Notes: a model not told the origin generated them from the sequence alone. Shown: positions 7,543 to 16,126, counted from the first letter of the stretch. The stretch is DNA of 32,167 nt from Eudoraea sp. (GCA_024639765.1 JAHEHU010000022.1:1-32167), one strand, 5' to 3'. Made by a program: numbers and translations.

Positions 7543-9129
7543 TTACGAAGAGCATGCACATAATTTCAATTTTGTGCCTGGCATCAAATTATTACCGCTA
7601 ATACCGTTCCATTCTCGTAAATTTTCGATAGTAATTCCAGGATATTTTTTTGAGATGGTCCATAAGGAATCTCCTTCTTTTACAGTGTGGACCTTTAAAG
7701 TGCTGCTATTCAATGAAGTAGTTTGTTTTGCAGGGGGCTTTGCAGCAACGTATGGTTTTCTGGGAAAGATCGTAAGACGTTGCCCAATCCTAAGATTATT
7801 ACTTCGTAAGCCATTCCAGTTCTTTATCTGACTAACCCTTACGCCATAACGTTCGGCTATTCTTCCCAGATAGTCTCCGCTCTTTACTCTGTAACGGATC
7901 CGTTCCTCTGCCTTAACCAATTGTGGTAATGGCGTTTCCTGAGTTTTTAGTTCCTCCTCAACATAGGCGTAAATAGCTTCCTCATTGGTTACAAACTTGC
8001 CTATTTCACTTTTTGGCAATCGCAAGGAGTAATCCTTCCCAGGAATGTTGGGTATGATATTTAATTTATAAGACGGATTCAATACTGTTAACTCTTCAAT
8101 ACTCACATCTACCATTTTTGAGATCTGCTCAAAGGTGATCAGCCTTTTTACATGCACGGTATCCGTTTCAAAATAAGCCCGTGGAACTTTAGTTGCCTTT
8201 AGGCCGTGTTCTTCAGCATATTCAAATAAATACATGGTGGCTAAAAAAGCGGGCACATAACCGGCCGTTTCTCTGGGAAGGTTACGTCTAATATTCCAGT
8301 AGTTCGTATATCCTCCAGATCTTCTTATGGCCTTATTCACATTTCCAGGTCCGGAATTATAGGCCGCTAGAGCCAAATCCCAGTCTCCGAAAATATCATA
8401 TAGTTTTGATAGGTACTGACATGCGGCTTTTGTTGATTTTATTGGATCGCTACGTTCATCCACATAACTGCTCACATCCAGCTCATACATCTTCCCTGTG
8501 CTATACATGAATTGCCATAATCCGGTTGCGCCAACCCTCGATTTTGCTCTTGGATTCAGGGCTGATTCAACAATTGCCAGATATTTGATCTCTAATGGAA
8601 TATTGTAGTTATCCAGTTCCTGTTCAAAAAGAGGAAAATAAAACTGACTCGCCACCAACATGCGCTCCATCAACCCTCTTTTTCGAATTAAAAAAGATTT
8701 GATGACAGACTCCAAAGAAGGATTATAGGAAATGTTAAAGGGTGTTTTCTGATCTAAGGCCAGGAGTCGTTCTTTTAAAACCTCCGTGTCTATCGAAATA
8801 CTGTCTATGGATGTACTATCTGCACTCGTAACCTCTTCGTACATACTTTGAAAGGACTGTGCACTCTCGTACAATTCTTTCATCCATAGGCTGTCATATT
8901 TTGACGCGGCAGGATGGTCCGTGAGAGCAATGGTCTTGTCCGGTTTGACCAAAAATGTTGTCCCTGATTCGGTAAGGGTATTGATGGAGTCTTTCTGTAA
9001 GATCTCTACTATCTGGTCCTGTACCTTATCCCCCTTCTTAAAAATTAACGAATCGGCTTGCTGTGCCATGAGTGTTTCAGCAGCTCCCATTAGGAGCCCA
9101 AGAAGCAGCCATTTTTTAAATGAATACAT
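7543..9129 (-). CDS. Lytic transglycosylase with LysM domains (MltD-like)
   Basis: This 528-residue protein cleaves glycan strands of peptidoglycan to anhydromuropeptides. A signal peptide covers residues 1-22. The SLT domain (about 165-300) has catalytic E188 in AIVESALNP, then GATGLWQFM and LAAYNSGPGNVNKAI, the standard family 1 motifs. A degenerate LysM-like stretch lies at about 326-372. Two clear LysM domains follow: 411-457 (YRVKSGDYLGRIAERYG) and 479-525 (HTVKEGDSLWTISKKY). It ends in CACSS, an odd Cys-containing tail. pgk lies 111 bases upstream with no strong promoter between them, and the DUF4837 lipoprotein gene follows. The domain set matches MltD, but orthology to the E. coli gene is not claimed. 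Confidence 0.92.
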   Translation of the reverse strand: MYSFKKWLLLGLLMGAAETLMAQQADSLIFKKGDKVQDQIVEILQKDSINTLTESGTTFLVKPDKTIALTDHPAASKYDSLWMKELYESAQSFQSMYEEVTSADSTSIDSISIDTEVLKERLLALDQKTPFNISYNPSLESVIKSFLIRKRGLMERMLVASQFYFPLFEQELDNYNIPLEIKYLAIVESALNPRAKSRVGATGLWQFMYSTGKMYELDVSSYVDERSDPIKSTKAACQYLSKLYDIFGDWDLALAAYNSGPGNVNKAIRRSGGYTNYWNIRRNLPRETAGYVPAFLATMYLFEYAEEHGLKATKVPRAYFETDTVHVKRLITFEQISKMVDVSIEELTVLNPSYKLNIIPNIPGKDYSLRLPKSEIGKFVTNEEAIYAYVEEELKTQETPLPQLVKAEERIRYRVKSGDYLGRIAERYGVRVSQIKNWNGLRSNNLRIGQRLTIFPRKPYVAAKPPAKQTTSLNSSTLKVHTVKEGDSLWTISKKYPGITIENLREWNGISGNNLMPGTKLKLCACSS

Positions 9130-9240
9130 AATTTTTCTTTACATCGTGGGGGTCAACGAAAATGCAATTTTTTTCTGAAAGAATAAAATAATCCTTTGAA
9201 TAGCTTACATAACGGAAATCATCTCTGGTTTATAACGATT

Positions 9241-10434
9241 TTAAGCATCCAATATTGCTGCAATACCAGGCAGAGTTTTTCCTTCCAGGCTCTCCAGCAT
9301 GGCGCCGCCACCGGTGGAAACATAGCTTACTTTTTCTTCAAATCCGAATTGCTTAACGGCGGCTACGGAATCACCACCTCCAACAAGGGAAAATGCTCCG
9401 TTTTGAGTGGCCTCGTCTATATAATTACCTATTGCGATGGTCCCTTGAGCAAACTTTTCCATTTCGAATACGCCAACCGGGCCGTTCCATAGAATTGTTT
9501 TAGAGTCCAGGATAACCTTTTTGAACATTTTTAGGGTTTCCGGACCGGCATCAAGGCCCTGCCATCCACTGGGAATATGTTTTACAGAAACGGTTTGAGT
9601 GCTGGCATCATTACTAAAGCTATCTGCTGCCAGTACATCTACCGGGAGGTGTATGTCCACTCCTTTTTTCCTGGCTTGTTCCATGATCTCAAGAGCCAGG
9701 TCCATTTTATCATCCTCGCAAATAGAGTCGCCAACTTCTCCACCCATTGCTTTTACAAAAGTGTAGGTCATACCTCCACCAATAATGAGATGGTCTACCT
9801 TATCCAGGATATTTTCAATGATTGTGATCTTGGATGAGACCTTGGCGCCGCCAAGAATGGCGGTTACCGGTTTTTCTCCGGTGCGCATTACTTTTTCGAT
9901 CGCTTCAATTTCCTTTGCCAATAGATAACCAAAACATTTCCTTTCGGGGAAAAATTGAGCAATAATTGTCGTTGATGCGTGGGCACGGTGGGCCGTTCCA
10001 AATGCATCATTGATGTATATATCTCCCAATTTTGAAAGGGCTTGCGCAAAATTGGTGTCCCCATTTTCTTCTTCTGAGTGAAAACGAAGATTCTCCAGGA
10101 GTAACACCTCCCCATCCTCTAACTGATTAACAGCTTCCAGTGCCTTATCCCCAATACAATCTTCAGAAAACTTCACTTCTACCCCAATGATCTCACTTAC
10201 AGTGTCACAAATATGCCGTAAGGACATATCCGGATTTGCCTGTCCTTTTGGTCTTCCCAAATGACTCATCAACACTGCACTCCCGCCATCTTCTAAAACC
10301 TTCATTATGCTAGGTTTGGCAGCTTCTATCCTGTTGGTGTCCGTTACCTTAAATTCACCGTCCAGGGGAACATTAAAATCTACCCTGATCAGGGCCTTCT
10401 TATGTTTGAAATTAAAATCCTCTATGGTTTTCAT
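9241..10434 (-). CDS. pgk: Phosphoglycerate kinase
   Basis: This glycolytic enzyme transfers phosphate from 1,3-bisphosphoglycerate to ADP in the cytoplasm. At 397 residues it has the usual length. The substrate-side motifs RVDFNVPL (about 17-24), SHLGRPKG and the HRAHAS block are present, as are [18 protein letters not shown] and GGGDSVAA for nucleotide binding and STGGGAMLE near the C-terminus. It is complete with no missing key residue. A good -7 box lies upstream at 10458-10465. It heads the minus-strand group pgk, transglycosylase, DUF4837 lipoprotein and is divergent from holB. Confidence 0.98.
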   Translation of the reverse strand: MKTIEDFNFKHKKALIRVDFNVPLDGEFKVTDTNRIEAAKPSIMKVLEDGGSAVLMSHLGRPKGQANPDMSLRHICDTVSEIIGVEVKFSEDCIGDKALEAVNQLEDGEVLLLENLRFHSEEENGDTNFAQALSKLGDIYINDAFGTAHRAHASTTIIAQFFPERKCFGYLLAKEIEAIEKVMRTGEKPVTAILGGAKVSSKITIIENILDKVDHLIIGGGMTYTFVKAMGGEVGDSICEDDKMDLALEIMEQARKKGVDIHLPVDVLAADSFSNDASTQTVSVKHIPSGWQGLDAGPETLKMFKKVILDSKTILWNGPVGVFEMEKFAQGTIAIGNYIDEATQNGAFSLVGGGDSVAAVKQFGFEEKVSYVSTGGGAMLESLEGKTLPGIAAILDA

Positions 10435-10457
10435 TTTTTTATTGCTTTTGAGAATCG

Positions 10458-10465
10458 CAAATGTA
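10458..10465 (-). promoter_or_regulatory. -7 element TACATTTG upstream of pgk
   Basis: An exact TAnnTTTG match on the minus strand ends 23 bases before the pgk ATG. No TTG occurs at 17-23 bases upstream. Confidence 0.5.
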
Positions 10466-10532
10466 AAGAATAAAAGAACGGGGTTAAAGTCACCTCTTTA
10501 TTTAATTTAGCCTGGCAGACTTACAAAATCTG

Positions 10533-10540
10533 TATATTTG
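10533..10540 (+). promoter_or_regulatory. -7 element TATATTTG immediately before holB
   Basis: This is an exact TAnnTTTG match whose last base is 5 bases from the holB ATG at 10546. If used, the mRNA would be leaderless or nearly so. No -33 TTG is evident. Confidence 0.45.
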
Positions 10541-10545
10541 ACCTC

Positions 10546-11697
10546 ATGCTTTTCAAGGAAATCATCGGGCTTGCCCACATAAAAAAACACCTAACGCAGA
10601 GTGCAGATTCTGGTCGTTTACCCCATGCTCAATTATTTGTTGGGCCCGAAGGTTCGGGTACGTTACCGGCCGCTATAGCCTATGCTCAATACATTCTTTG
10701 CGACAATTCCCAGGGTGAAAATACCACTGGCAATGAGGCATGTAACTTAAAATGCAATTCACTTTCTCATCCCGATCTTCATTTTGCCTTTCCGGTATCC
10801 AATTCAGATACCGTTAAGAGCCATGCCGTAAGCAGTCATTACCTCACTGAATGGAGACAATTTCTAAAAGAGGATCCTTATGGTAGTTTATTCGACTGGT
10901 ATCGCCTTATCGGGATAGAAAAAAAACAAGGTCAAATCGGGGTAGATGAATCCCATGAGATCGTTAAGAAACTGTCCCTTAAATCCTATGAGGGGGGTTA
11001 TAAAATAATGATCATATGGATGGCTGAAAAAGTGAATACCGCCGCCTCCAACAAATTGCTGAAATTACTTGAAGAACCCCCTGAAAAAACCATTTTCCTG
11101 TTGATCACGGAAGATGAGGAGCAGATCCTTCAAACCATCAGATCAAGATGCCAGATCCTTCATTTTCCTCCTTTGCCCGAGGAGGCTATCACAAGCGCCT
11201 TGGTAGAAATTGGGGTGCAACGTGAAGAGGCCCAGCGCTTGGCACATGAGTCGAATGGAAATTTCAACAAGGCCCTGGAACTCATGAACAAGGATTCGGA
11301 AGAATTGATCTTTGAGAAATGGTTTGTTCAATGGGTGCGAAGTGCCTTTATGGCCAAGGGTAAAAAGTCGGCCATCCATGAACTTATTTTATGGAGTGAG
11401 GAAGTCGCCAAAACCGGACGAGAAACTCAAAAGAATTTTTTAAAATACTGTATGGCTGTTTTTAGACAAGCCATGCTCATTAATTATAAGGTGGAAGAAC
11501 TGGCCTATATGAAGGTGCATGTAGACGGATTTCAGTTCGATAAGTTTGCAGGATTTGTACATGAGAATAATATACTGGGGATCATAGAAGAATTAGAACA
11601 GGCCATTTATCACGTGGAACGAAATGGTAATTCAAAAATAATATTAACCGATCTTTCCATTAAACTCACTAGATTATTGCACAGGTCGGCAGCATGA
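10546..11697 (+). CDS. holB: DNA polymerase III clamp loader subunit delta prime
   Basis: This 383-residue AAA+-type protein belongs to the clamp-loader complex that puts the sliding clamp on DNA. The P-loop position reads GPEGSGT (33-39), where the Lys expected in an ATP-binding Walker A is replaced by Thr, in line with a delta prime subunit that does not hydrolyse ATP. A Cys cluster (C53, C67, C71) followed by LSHPDLHF is the expected zinc module region, with one Cys fewer than the classical four. NKLLKLLEEPPEKTIFLLIT and TIRSRCQILHF are the diagnostic family motifs (about 165-210). The DoxX-like gene begins 31 bases later on the same strand. Confidence 0.93.
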   Translation: MLFKEIIGLAHIKKHLTQSADSGRLPHAQLFVGPEGSGTLPAAIAYAQYILCDNSQGENTTGNEACNLKCNSLSHPDLHFAFPVSNSDTVKSHAVSSHYLTEWRQFLKEDPYGSLFDWYRLIGIEKKQGQIGVDESHEIVKKLSLKSYEGGYKIMIIWMAEKVNTAASNKLLKLLEEPPEKTIFLLITEDEEQILQTIRSRCQILHFPPLPEEAITSALVEIGVQREEAQRLAHESNGNFNKALELMNKDSEELIFEKWFVQWVRSAFMAKGKKSAIHELILWSEEVAKTGRETQKNFLKYCMAVFRQAMLINYKVEELAYMKVHVDGFQFDKFAGFVHENNILGIIEELEQAIYHVERNGNSKIILTDLSIKLTRLLHRSAA

Positions 11698-11728
11698 TTT
11701 TTATGTCATTTAAACAAACAAGTAAACT

Positions 11729-12127
11729 ATGGAAAGCATTATAGAAAATAGTACGGTTTTAGTGTTACTTATATTCCTTGTTATCACTTTTCTTCAAAGT
11801 GGTCTGGATAAGATAGTAGATTGGAAGGGTAATCTAGAATGGTTAAAGGGACATTTTTCTAAAACACCATTTAAGAACATGGTGCCGGTGCTGCTTTTTG
11901 TGGTTATGGTCATGGAAGTTTTAGCCGGATTGTTCAGTGCCATCGGATGTGTCCAAGTACTTTTGAGCGGAGAGAGTACTTTTGCTTTTTATGGTGGTAT
12001 CCTGGCTTGTATTTCCCTGTTAATGTTGCTTTTTGGTCAGCGAATTGCCAAGGATTATGAAGGAGCTAAAACGATCGTTATTTACCTTATTCCGGCAATA
12101 TTCCTGGTATTTCTATTACAAAATTAG
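11729..12127 (+). CDS. DoxX-like four-helix membrane protein
   Basis: The 132-residue integral membrane protein has four hydrophobic segments (about 8-27, 50-70, 78-100, 108-130). The short loop LQSGLDKIVDW after the first helix resembles the DoxX/DoxD signature region, and GQRIAKDYEGA lies before the last helix. Members of this superfamily are linked to quinol oxidation or thiol stress in some bacteria, but most are uncharacterised. It lies 31 bases after holB and probably shares its transcript. It converges on the OmpH-like gene; a 7-bp stem (12133-12139 with 12155-12161) lies between them but lacks a T tract. Confidence 0.75.
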   Translation: MESIIENSTVLVLLIFLVITFLQSGLDKIVDWKGNLEWLKGHFSKTPFKNMVPVLLFVVMVMEVLAGLFSAIGCVQVLLSGESTFAFYGGILACISLLMLLFGQRIAKDYEGAKTIVIYLIPAIFLVFLLQN

Positions 12128-12162
12128 CAAGGAACAACTCTTACGATAGGAATAAGTTGTTG

Positions 12163-12669
12163 TTACTCCTGAGATTCACTGTTTAACATGGCCAGGATCT
12201 CATCGGTGACATCCTTGGACTCTACTCCATAGAGAACGCTTCCGCCTTCTCCGCCTCCCAGGATGTAAGTATAGCCTTTTGCTTTTCCAAAGGCAATGAT
12301 CTCTTTCTTCACTTTCTGAATCACACTATCCATTTCAGCTTGTCCCTGCATTTGCATTAACTGTTCTGCCTGCTGCAATTCTTGACCCATACGCTGCCCT
12401 TTTTGTTGTAACATAGCATAGGCTTCCTGCGCTTTCTGTTGAGACATCCCTTTTGACTGAGCTTCCATGGCTTGCGCTTCCATTTGAAAAACCTGTGACA
12501 CACTATCCCTTTTCTTGTTGAAAGTTTCTTTCTGAGCATTGAATCGCGCTTCTACTGCGACTTTTTCTTTATATCCGTCCATAAGGCGAATATTATCTAC
12601 ATAGCCAATTTTATCTTGTTGACATGCCATAGCGGTTAAAACTGCAGTTGCTATAAAAAACTTTTTCAT
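12163..12669 (-). CDS. OmpH/Skp family periplasmic chaperone-like protein
   Basis: The product has 168 residues from the ATG at 12669. The N-terminus (MKKFFIATAVLTAMAC) is a signal peptide with a possible but non-standard lipobox at C16. IGYVDNIRLMDGY is the first Skp strand, a long Gln/Met/Lys-rich coiled coil covers about residues 40-125, and GYTYILGG...VLYGVESKDVTDEILAMLN is the closing family motif. Skp proteins hold unfolded outer-membrane proteins in the periplasm. A longer start at 12720 is rejected because it lies upstream of a perfect -7 box (12691-12698) and would bury the signal peptide. It is the last gene of the minus-strand series but probably has its own promoter. Confidence 0.88.
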   Translation of the reverse strand: MKKFFIATAVLTAMACQQDKIGYVDNIRLMDGYKEKVAVEARFNAQKETFNKKRDSVSQVFQMEAQAMEAQSKGMSQQKAQEAYAMLQQKGQRMGQELQQAEQLMQMQGQAEMDSVIQKVKKEIIAFGKAKGYTYILGGGEGGSVLYGVESKDVTDEILAMLNSESQE

Positions 12670-12690
12670 TTGATGATTGTTTTGAGCCGT

Positions 12691-12698
12691 CAAAAATA
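12691..12698 (-). promoter_or_regulatory. -7 element TATTTTTG of the OmpH-like gene
   Basis: An exact TAnnTTTG match on the minus strand lies 21 bases before the ATG at 12669. It decides the start in favour of 12669. The -33 region has no TTG. Confidence 0.5.
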
Positions 12699-12929
12699 AG
12701 AAAGCAATTATCAGAAACACCTATTTTTTAGGATAAATCTGAAAGTTGGTTTAAAGAGAAAAAACGAACCTATAAGGCTTTATAGATATTATCTATTAAT
12801 AATTTTAAAACTAATTGTTTTAATCTATTCTATAAGCGCTCGTTTAAACGCCCTGCCAGCCATATTTAAAGAATTTGATACGCATATACCTGCTAAGGAG
12901 AGATGATTGAATATAACTCCCGCAAGAGC

Positions 12930-13760
12930 CTATTGGTGCTTTTCTAAGACATAAAGTAAGGAAGAATACTCTCCGGTTCGCCAGCCATATATAGTTGATC
13001 GCAGTCCGTGCCACAAAGCGGAGAACATTCGATGTTTCCCATGTTTATATTTTTCCGAAAGTTGTGCAATGTAAAATGCATCAAATAACATGGGTCTACT
13101 GGCAACCAAGGTATATCCGTTTGCAGAAAAGATCTTCTTAATTGAATTCCGGGAAAAGTGCCATAAATGCCTTGGAACATCATAAGCCGCCCAATAAGTT
13201 CCATAGTGTTTTGCATCATACGAACGAAAATTGGGAACTGCTATAAACAGCACGCCATTATCTGCAAGTCTATGGGTAATAGATTGAATATATTTTTCAA
13301 GATCTGGCAGATGCTCCAATACATGCCACAAAGTAATGACATCATATTTCTTTTTCCCCAGGTCATTCAGGGTGATCTCTAAGTCTATTCCTTTTTTTCT
13401 GGCTAATTCCCGTGCTTTTGCGTTGGGTTCTACTCCATGAGATGCCCGGCCGCGTTCTTTTAAATATGCCACAAAAGAGCCAGTACCAGCCCCAACATCC
13501 AATATCCTGGGATTTTTCTTTGCGTACTTGTTAATCCAGGTTTCCTTTTTTTTAAGATTATATTTTTTTACCAGTTGGTATATTTTTTCCATAAAGGTCC
13601 GATTACCATCGGTATGAGAGATGTATGCTTCATCCTGATAGAATCTATCTATGTCCTTAGGTATAGGAACTGTTTGAAGCATGTCCCGGGAAGCATCGTA
13701 TCGTAGCTCAAACCTTTCTTTGGAGACCGCATGATCTCTGGTGGTTAAATATAATTCCAT
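12930..13760 (-). CDS. Class I SAM-dependent methyltransferase
   Basis: The product has 276 residues. The Rossmann methyltransferase core begins at RILDVGAGTGS (85-95, motif I, SAM binding), followed by the acidic GVEPN (E111, ribose contact) and WHVLEHLPD (145-153, motif IV/V). YDVPRHLWHFS and a C-terminal region with several aromatic residues are typical of the Methyltransf_23 type. The substrate cannot be read from sequence; relatives act on quinones, lipids, sugars or small molecules. It follows mnmG by 68 bases, an interval holding a 22-bp parS-type palindrome, and is probably co-transcribed with mnmG. Confidence 0.85.
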   Translation of the reverse strand: MELYLTTRDHAVSKERFELRYDASRDMLQTVPIPKDIDRFYQDEAYISHTDGNRTFMEKIYQLVKKYNLKKKETWINKYAKKNPRILDVGAGTGSFVAYLKERGRASHGVEPNAKARELARKKGIDLEITLNDLGKKKYDVITLWHVLEHLPDLEKYIQSITHRLADNGVLFIAVPNFRSYDAKHYGTYWAAYDVPRHLWHFSRNSIKKIFSANGYTLVASRPMLFDAFYIAQLSEKYKHGKHRMFSALWHGLRSTIYGWRTGEYSSLLYVLEKHQ

Positions 13761-13801
13761 AATATCCGTTCAATTGGCCAGGGCACGATCTTATATCCTC
13801 T

Positions 13802-13823
13802 AATTGTTCCACGTGGAACAATT
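13802..13823. promoter_or_regulatory. parS: parS-type site 1 (ParB binding), 22-bp perfect palindrome
   Basis: The core TGTTCCACGTGGAACA (13805-13820) matches the known bacterial parS consensus TGTTnCACGTGnAACA exactly, and the perfect symmetry extends three bases further on each side. It lies in the 68-base gap between mnmG and the methyltransferase gene. ParB nucleates here and spreads, directing chromosome segregation. No parA or parB gene is in this window. Confidence 0.88.
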
Positions 13824-13828
13824 GGTAT

Positions 13829-15697
13829 TTATCGGCCCATGAACACCAACAATACACTAATATCACTTGGGGAAACCCCGCTGATCCTGGACGCCTGTGA
13901 GATGGTAACGGGCTTTATAGCCTGTAACTTCTCACGGGCCTCATAAGATAATGATCTCAACTTTGTATAATCAAAACCTTCTGGTATTTTAATGTTCTCC
14001 AGCCGCTGTAGTTTGTCCGCATTATTCTTTTCTTTGGCTATATAGCCAGAATATTTTACCTGTATTTCTGCTTGCTCCATCACTTCCCGGCCCAACTCGT
14101 GGGTATCCACATAATTGGCCACCTCCTCTAGTTGAAGCATATGCTCCATGGTCACATTTGGTCTTGAAAATACCTTGTACATCTTATCAGCCTGTCTTAC
14201 CGGTGCGGATGAAACTTCCTCCAGTATTGGATTCATAGCTTCTGGCGAAAAGCTCGTATTTCTGAAGAAATCTATAAAAGCATCCGATTTTTTTTCTTTT
14301 TCCTGCATTTTATGAAGGCGTTCCTCGGATGCCAAACCAATGGCATAGCCCTTTGGGGTTAAACGAAGATCGGCGTTATCTTGTCGCAACAAGGTGCGAT
14401 ATTCTGCCCGTGAGGTAAACATACGATAGGGTTCCTCTGTACCCTTTGTAATCAGATCGTCTATTAATACGCCTATATACGCCTCGTCTCTTTGAAGAGT
14501 AAACGCGGGCAGCTCGTTTATTTTTAAGTGGGCATTGACACCTGCCATTAATCCTTGAGATGCCGCTTCCTCATAACCCGTAGTGCCATTTATCTGACCT
14601 GCGAAATACAAGTTCTGTATTAGTTTTGTTTCCAGCGTATGTTTTAATTGTGTAGGCGGAAAATAATCATACTCTATAGCATAGCCAGGCCTGAAAAACT
14701 TTACATGCTCAAATCCCTTAACCGATCTTAATGCCTTGAACTGCACATCTTCTGGTAAGGAGGTGGAAAAACCATTAACGTATACTTCTACTGTGTCCCA
14801 TCCTTCCGGTTCTACAAATATCTGATGGCTATCCTTATCCGCGAACCGATTTATTTTATCTTCTATTGAAGGACAATAACGCGGCCCTATGCTCTTTATT
14901 CTTCCATTAAACATAGGTGATCTGTCAAAACCTTCCTTTAACAATTCGTGCACCTCTTTGGAAGTATGCGTCATATGACAATCTCTTTGGTTTGTCAACA
15001 ATGGAATATCCAAATAAGAAAACTTCTCTGGGATAATATCCCCGGGTTGGGGAATCATTTTGGTATAATCCAGCGATCTGCCATCCACTCTAGGTGGAGT
15101 TCCTGTCTTCATCCTACCTGAATCAAAGCCAATTGCACTTAACTGTTCCGTTATGCCAGTAGCCGCTTTTTCTCCCGCTCTTCCACCACCAAATTGCTTT
15201 TCTCCAATGTGAATTAGTCCATTTAAAAAGGTACCGTTGGTCAATACTACAGATCTTCCCTTAATGTCGATTCCCAAAGATGTTCTTACCCCAACTACAC
15301 GTTCACCCTTAACAAGTAAACCCATGACCATTTCCTGGTAAAAATCCACATTTGGCGTGCGCTCTAAGGCTAAACGCCATTCCTCAGCAAAACGCATCCT
15401 GTCATTCTGTGTTCTTGGACTCCACATGGCCGGCCCCTTACTTTTATTCAGCATTTTGAATTGTATGGCCGACTTATCTGAGATTATTCCACTATAACCA
15501 CCAAGGGCATCTATTTCCCTTACTATTTGCCCTTTCGCAATACCTCCCATAGCAGGGTTGCAGGACATCTGTCCTATGGTCTGCAAATTCATTGTAACCA
15601 ATAGTGTCTTAGAACCCATATTAGCCGCAGCAGCAGCCGCTTCTGCACCAGCGTGTCCTCCTCCCACTACAATTACATCATACTCTTTTTCAAACAT
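13829..15697 (-). CDS. mnmG: tRNA uridine-5-carboxymethylaminomethyl modification enzyme MnmG (GidA)
   Basis: This 622-residue FAD enzyme works with MnmE to install the carboxymethylaminomethyl group on U34 of tRNAs reading split codon boxes. The FAD-binding GGGHAGAEAA starts at residue 12. CNPAMGGIAKGQ follows, then the family signature GPRYCPSIEDKI and a second nucleotide-contacting stretch NGTTGYEEAASQG. The C-terminal helical part ends in SGVSPSDISVLLVFMGR, the MnmE/tRNA-binding region. The length is normal. It begins 9 bases after the ybeY stop, and parS-type sites flank it on both sides. In many bacteria mnmG lies near the origin and the par genes, which fits those sites. Confidence 0.98.
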   Translation of the reverse strand: MFEKEYDVIVVGGGHAGAEAAAAAANMGSKTLLVTMNLQTIGQMSCNPAMGGIAKGQIVREIDALGGYSGIISDKSAIQFKMLNKSKGPAMWSPRTQNDRMRFAEEWRLALERTPNVDFYQEMVMGLLVKGERVVGVRTSLGIDIKGRSVVLTNGTFLNGLIHIGEKQFGGGRAGEKAATGITEQLSAIGFDSGRMKTGTPPRVDGRSLDYTKMIPQPGDIIPEKFSYLDIPLLTNQRDCHMTHTSKEVHELLKEGFDRSPMFNGRIKSIGPRYCPSIEDKINRFADKDSHQIFVEPEGWDTVEVYVNGFSTSLPEDVQFKALRSVKGFEHVKFFRPGYAIEYDYFPPTQLKHTLETKLIQNLYFAGQINGTTGYEEAASQGLMAGVNAHLKINELPAFTLQRDEAYIGVLIDDLITKGTEEPYRMFTSRAEYRTLLRQDNADLRLTPKGYAIGLASEERLHKMQEKEKKSDAFIDFFRNTSFSPEAMNPILEEVSSAPVRQADKMYKVFSRPNVTMEHMLQLEEVANYVDTHELGREVMEQAEIQVKYSGYIAKEKNNADKLQRLENIKIPEGFDYTKLRSLSYEAREKLQAIKPVTISQASRISGVSPSDISVLLVFMGR

Positions 15698-15706
15698 TGC
15701 CTTACT

Positions 15707-16126
15707 CTATTGTTCCACGTGGAACATGTTAAGTTTTTCATTCTCCTTTTCCCGCATTTCGCGCTTTTCCTGTTCAGACTTATCACCATATCCTATTAAA
15801 TGAAGGACACCATGCGCCATTACCCTTCTCAATTCTTCATCGGAATCTACCTTATACATCTTTGCATTCTCTTTTATCCGATCCACAGAAATGAATATAT
15901 CCCCATGTAGCTCATCACCGTTAGAATAATCGAAAGTGATAATATCCGTATAATCAGTATGCTTCAGATACTTCTCATTAATCTCTAAAACTTTACTGTC
16001 CGTACTTAATATAAAACATAAGTTCCCAAGTATCTTTGATTCCGATTCCACTATCTTTTGCAACCAATCGGTATATTTCTTGCTATCGATAACCTTATGC
16101 TCTGCTTCGTATATAAATTCAATCAT
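15707..16126 (-). CDS. ybeY: Endoribonuclease YbeY (16S rRNA 3' end maturation)
   Basis: This 139-residue UPF0054 metalloprotein takes part in 16S rRNA 3' processing and ribosome quality control. The active-site motif reads HGVLHLIGYGD (105-115): H105 and H109 are the first two zinc ligands, but the third, normally His, is D115. I recall the same change in other Bacteroidota YbeY proteins, so it is probably a lineage variant with Asp as ligand. The start overlaps the end of the DUF4175 gene by 8 bases, which implies coupled translation, and mnmG follows 9 bases later. The last codons (MFHVEQ, stop) contain a complete parS-type site. Confidence 0.93.
   Translation of the reverse strand: MIEFIYEAEHKVIDSKKYTDWLQKIVESESKILGNLCFILSTDSKVLEINEKYLKHTDYTDIITFDYSNGDELHGDIFISVDRIKENAKMYKVDSDEELRRVMAHGVLHLIGYGDKSEQEKREMREKENEKLNMFHVEQ
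15711..15726. promoter_or_regulatory. parS: parS-type site 2, inside the 3' end of ybeY
   Basis: TGTTCCACGTGGAACA is a perfect 16-bp palindrome identical to the core of the site at 13805-13820, 1906 bases away. It encodes most of the last six residues of YbeY, so the coding sequence and the binding site are superimposed. Confidence 0.88.

Noticed and set aside
11611-11620. CACGTGGAAC, half of a parS-type site
   Set aside because: The left arm has several mismatches and it lies within holB coding His-Val-Glu; not counted as a third site.
12770-12785. CTATAA/TTATAG hairpin between the methyltransferase and OmpH-like genes
   Set aside because: The stem is only 6 bp and AT-rich, and the T run starts several bases after it; too weak to call a terminator.
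12841-12850. CGTTTAAACG palindrome
   Set aside because: A 10-bp palindrome is easily found by chance in this composition and no second copy was noticed.
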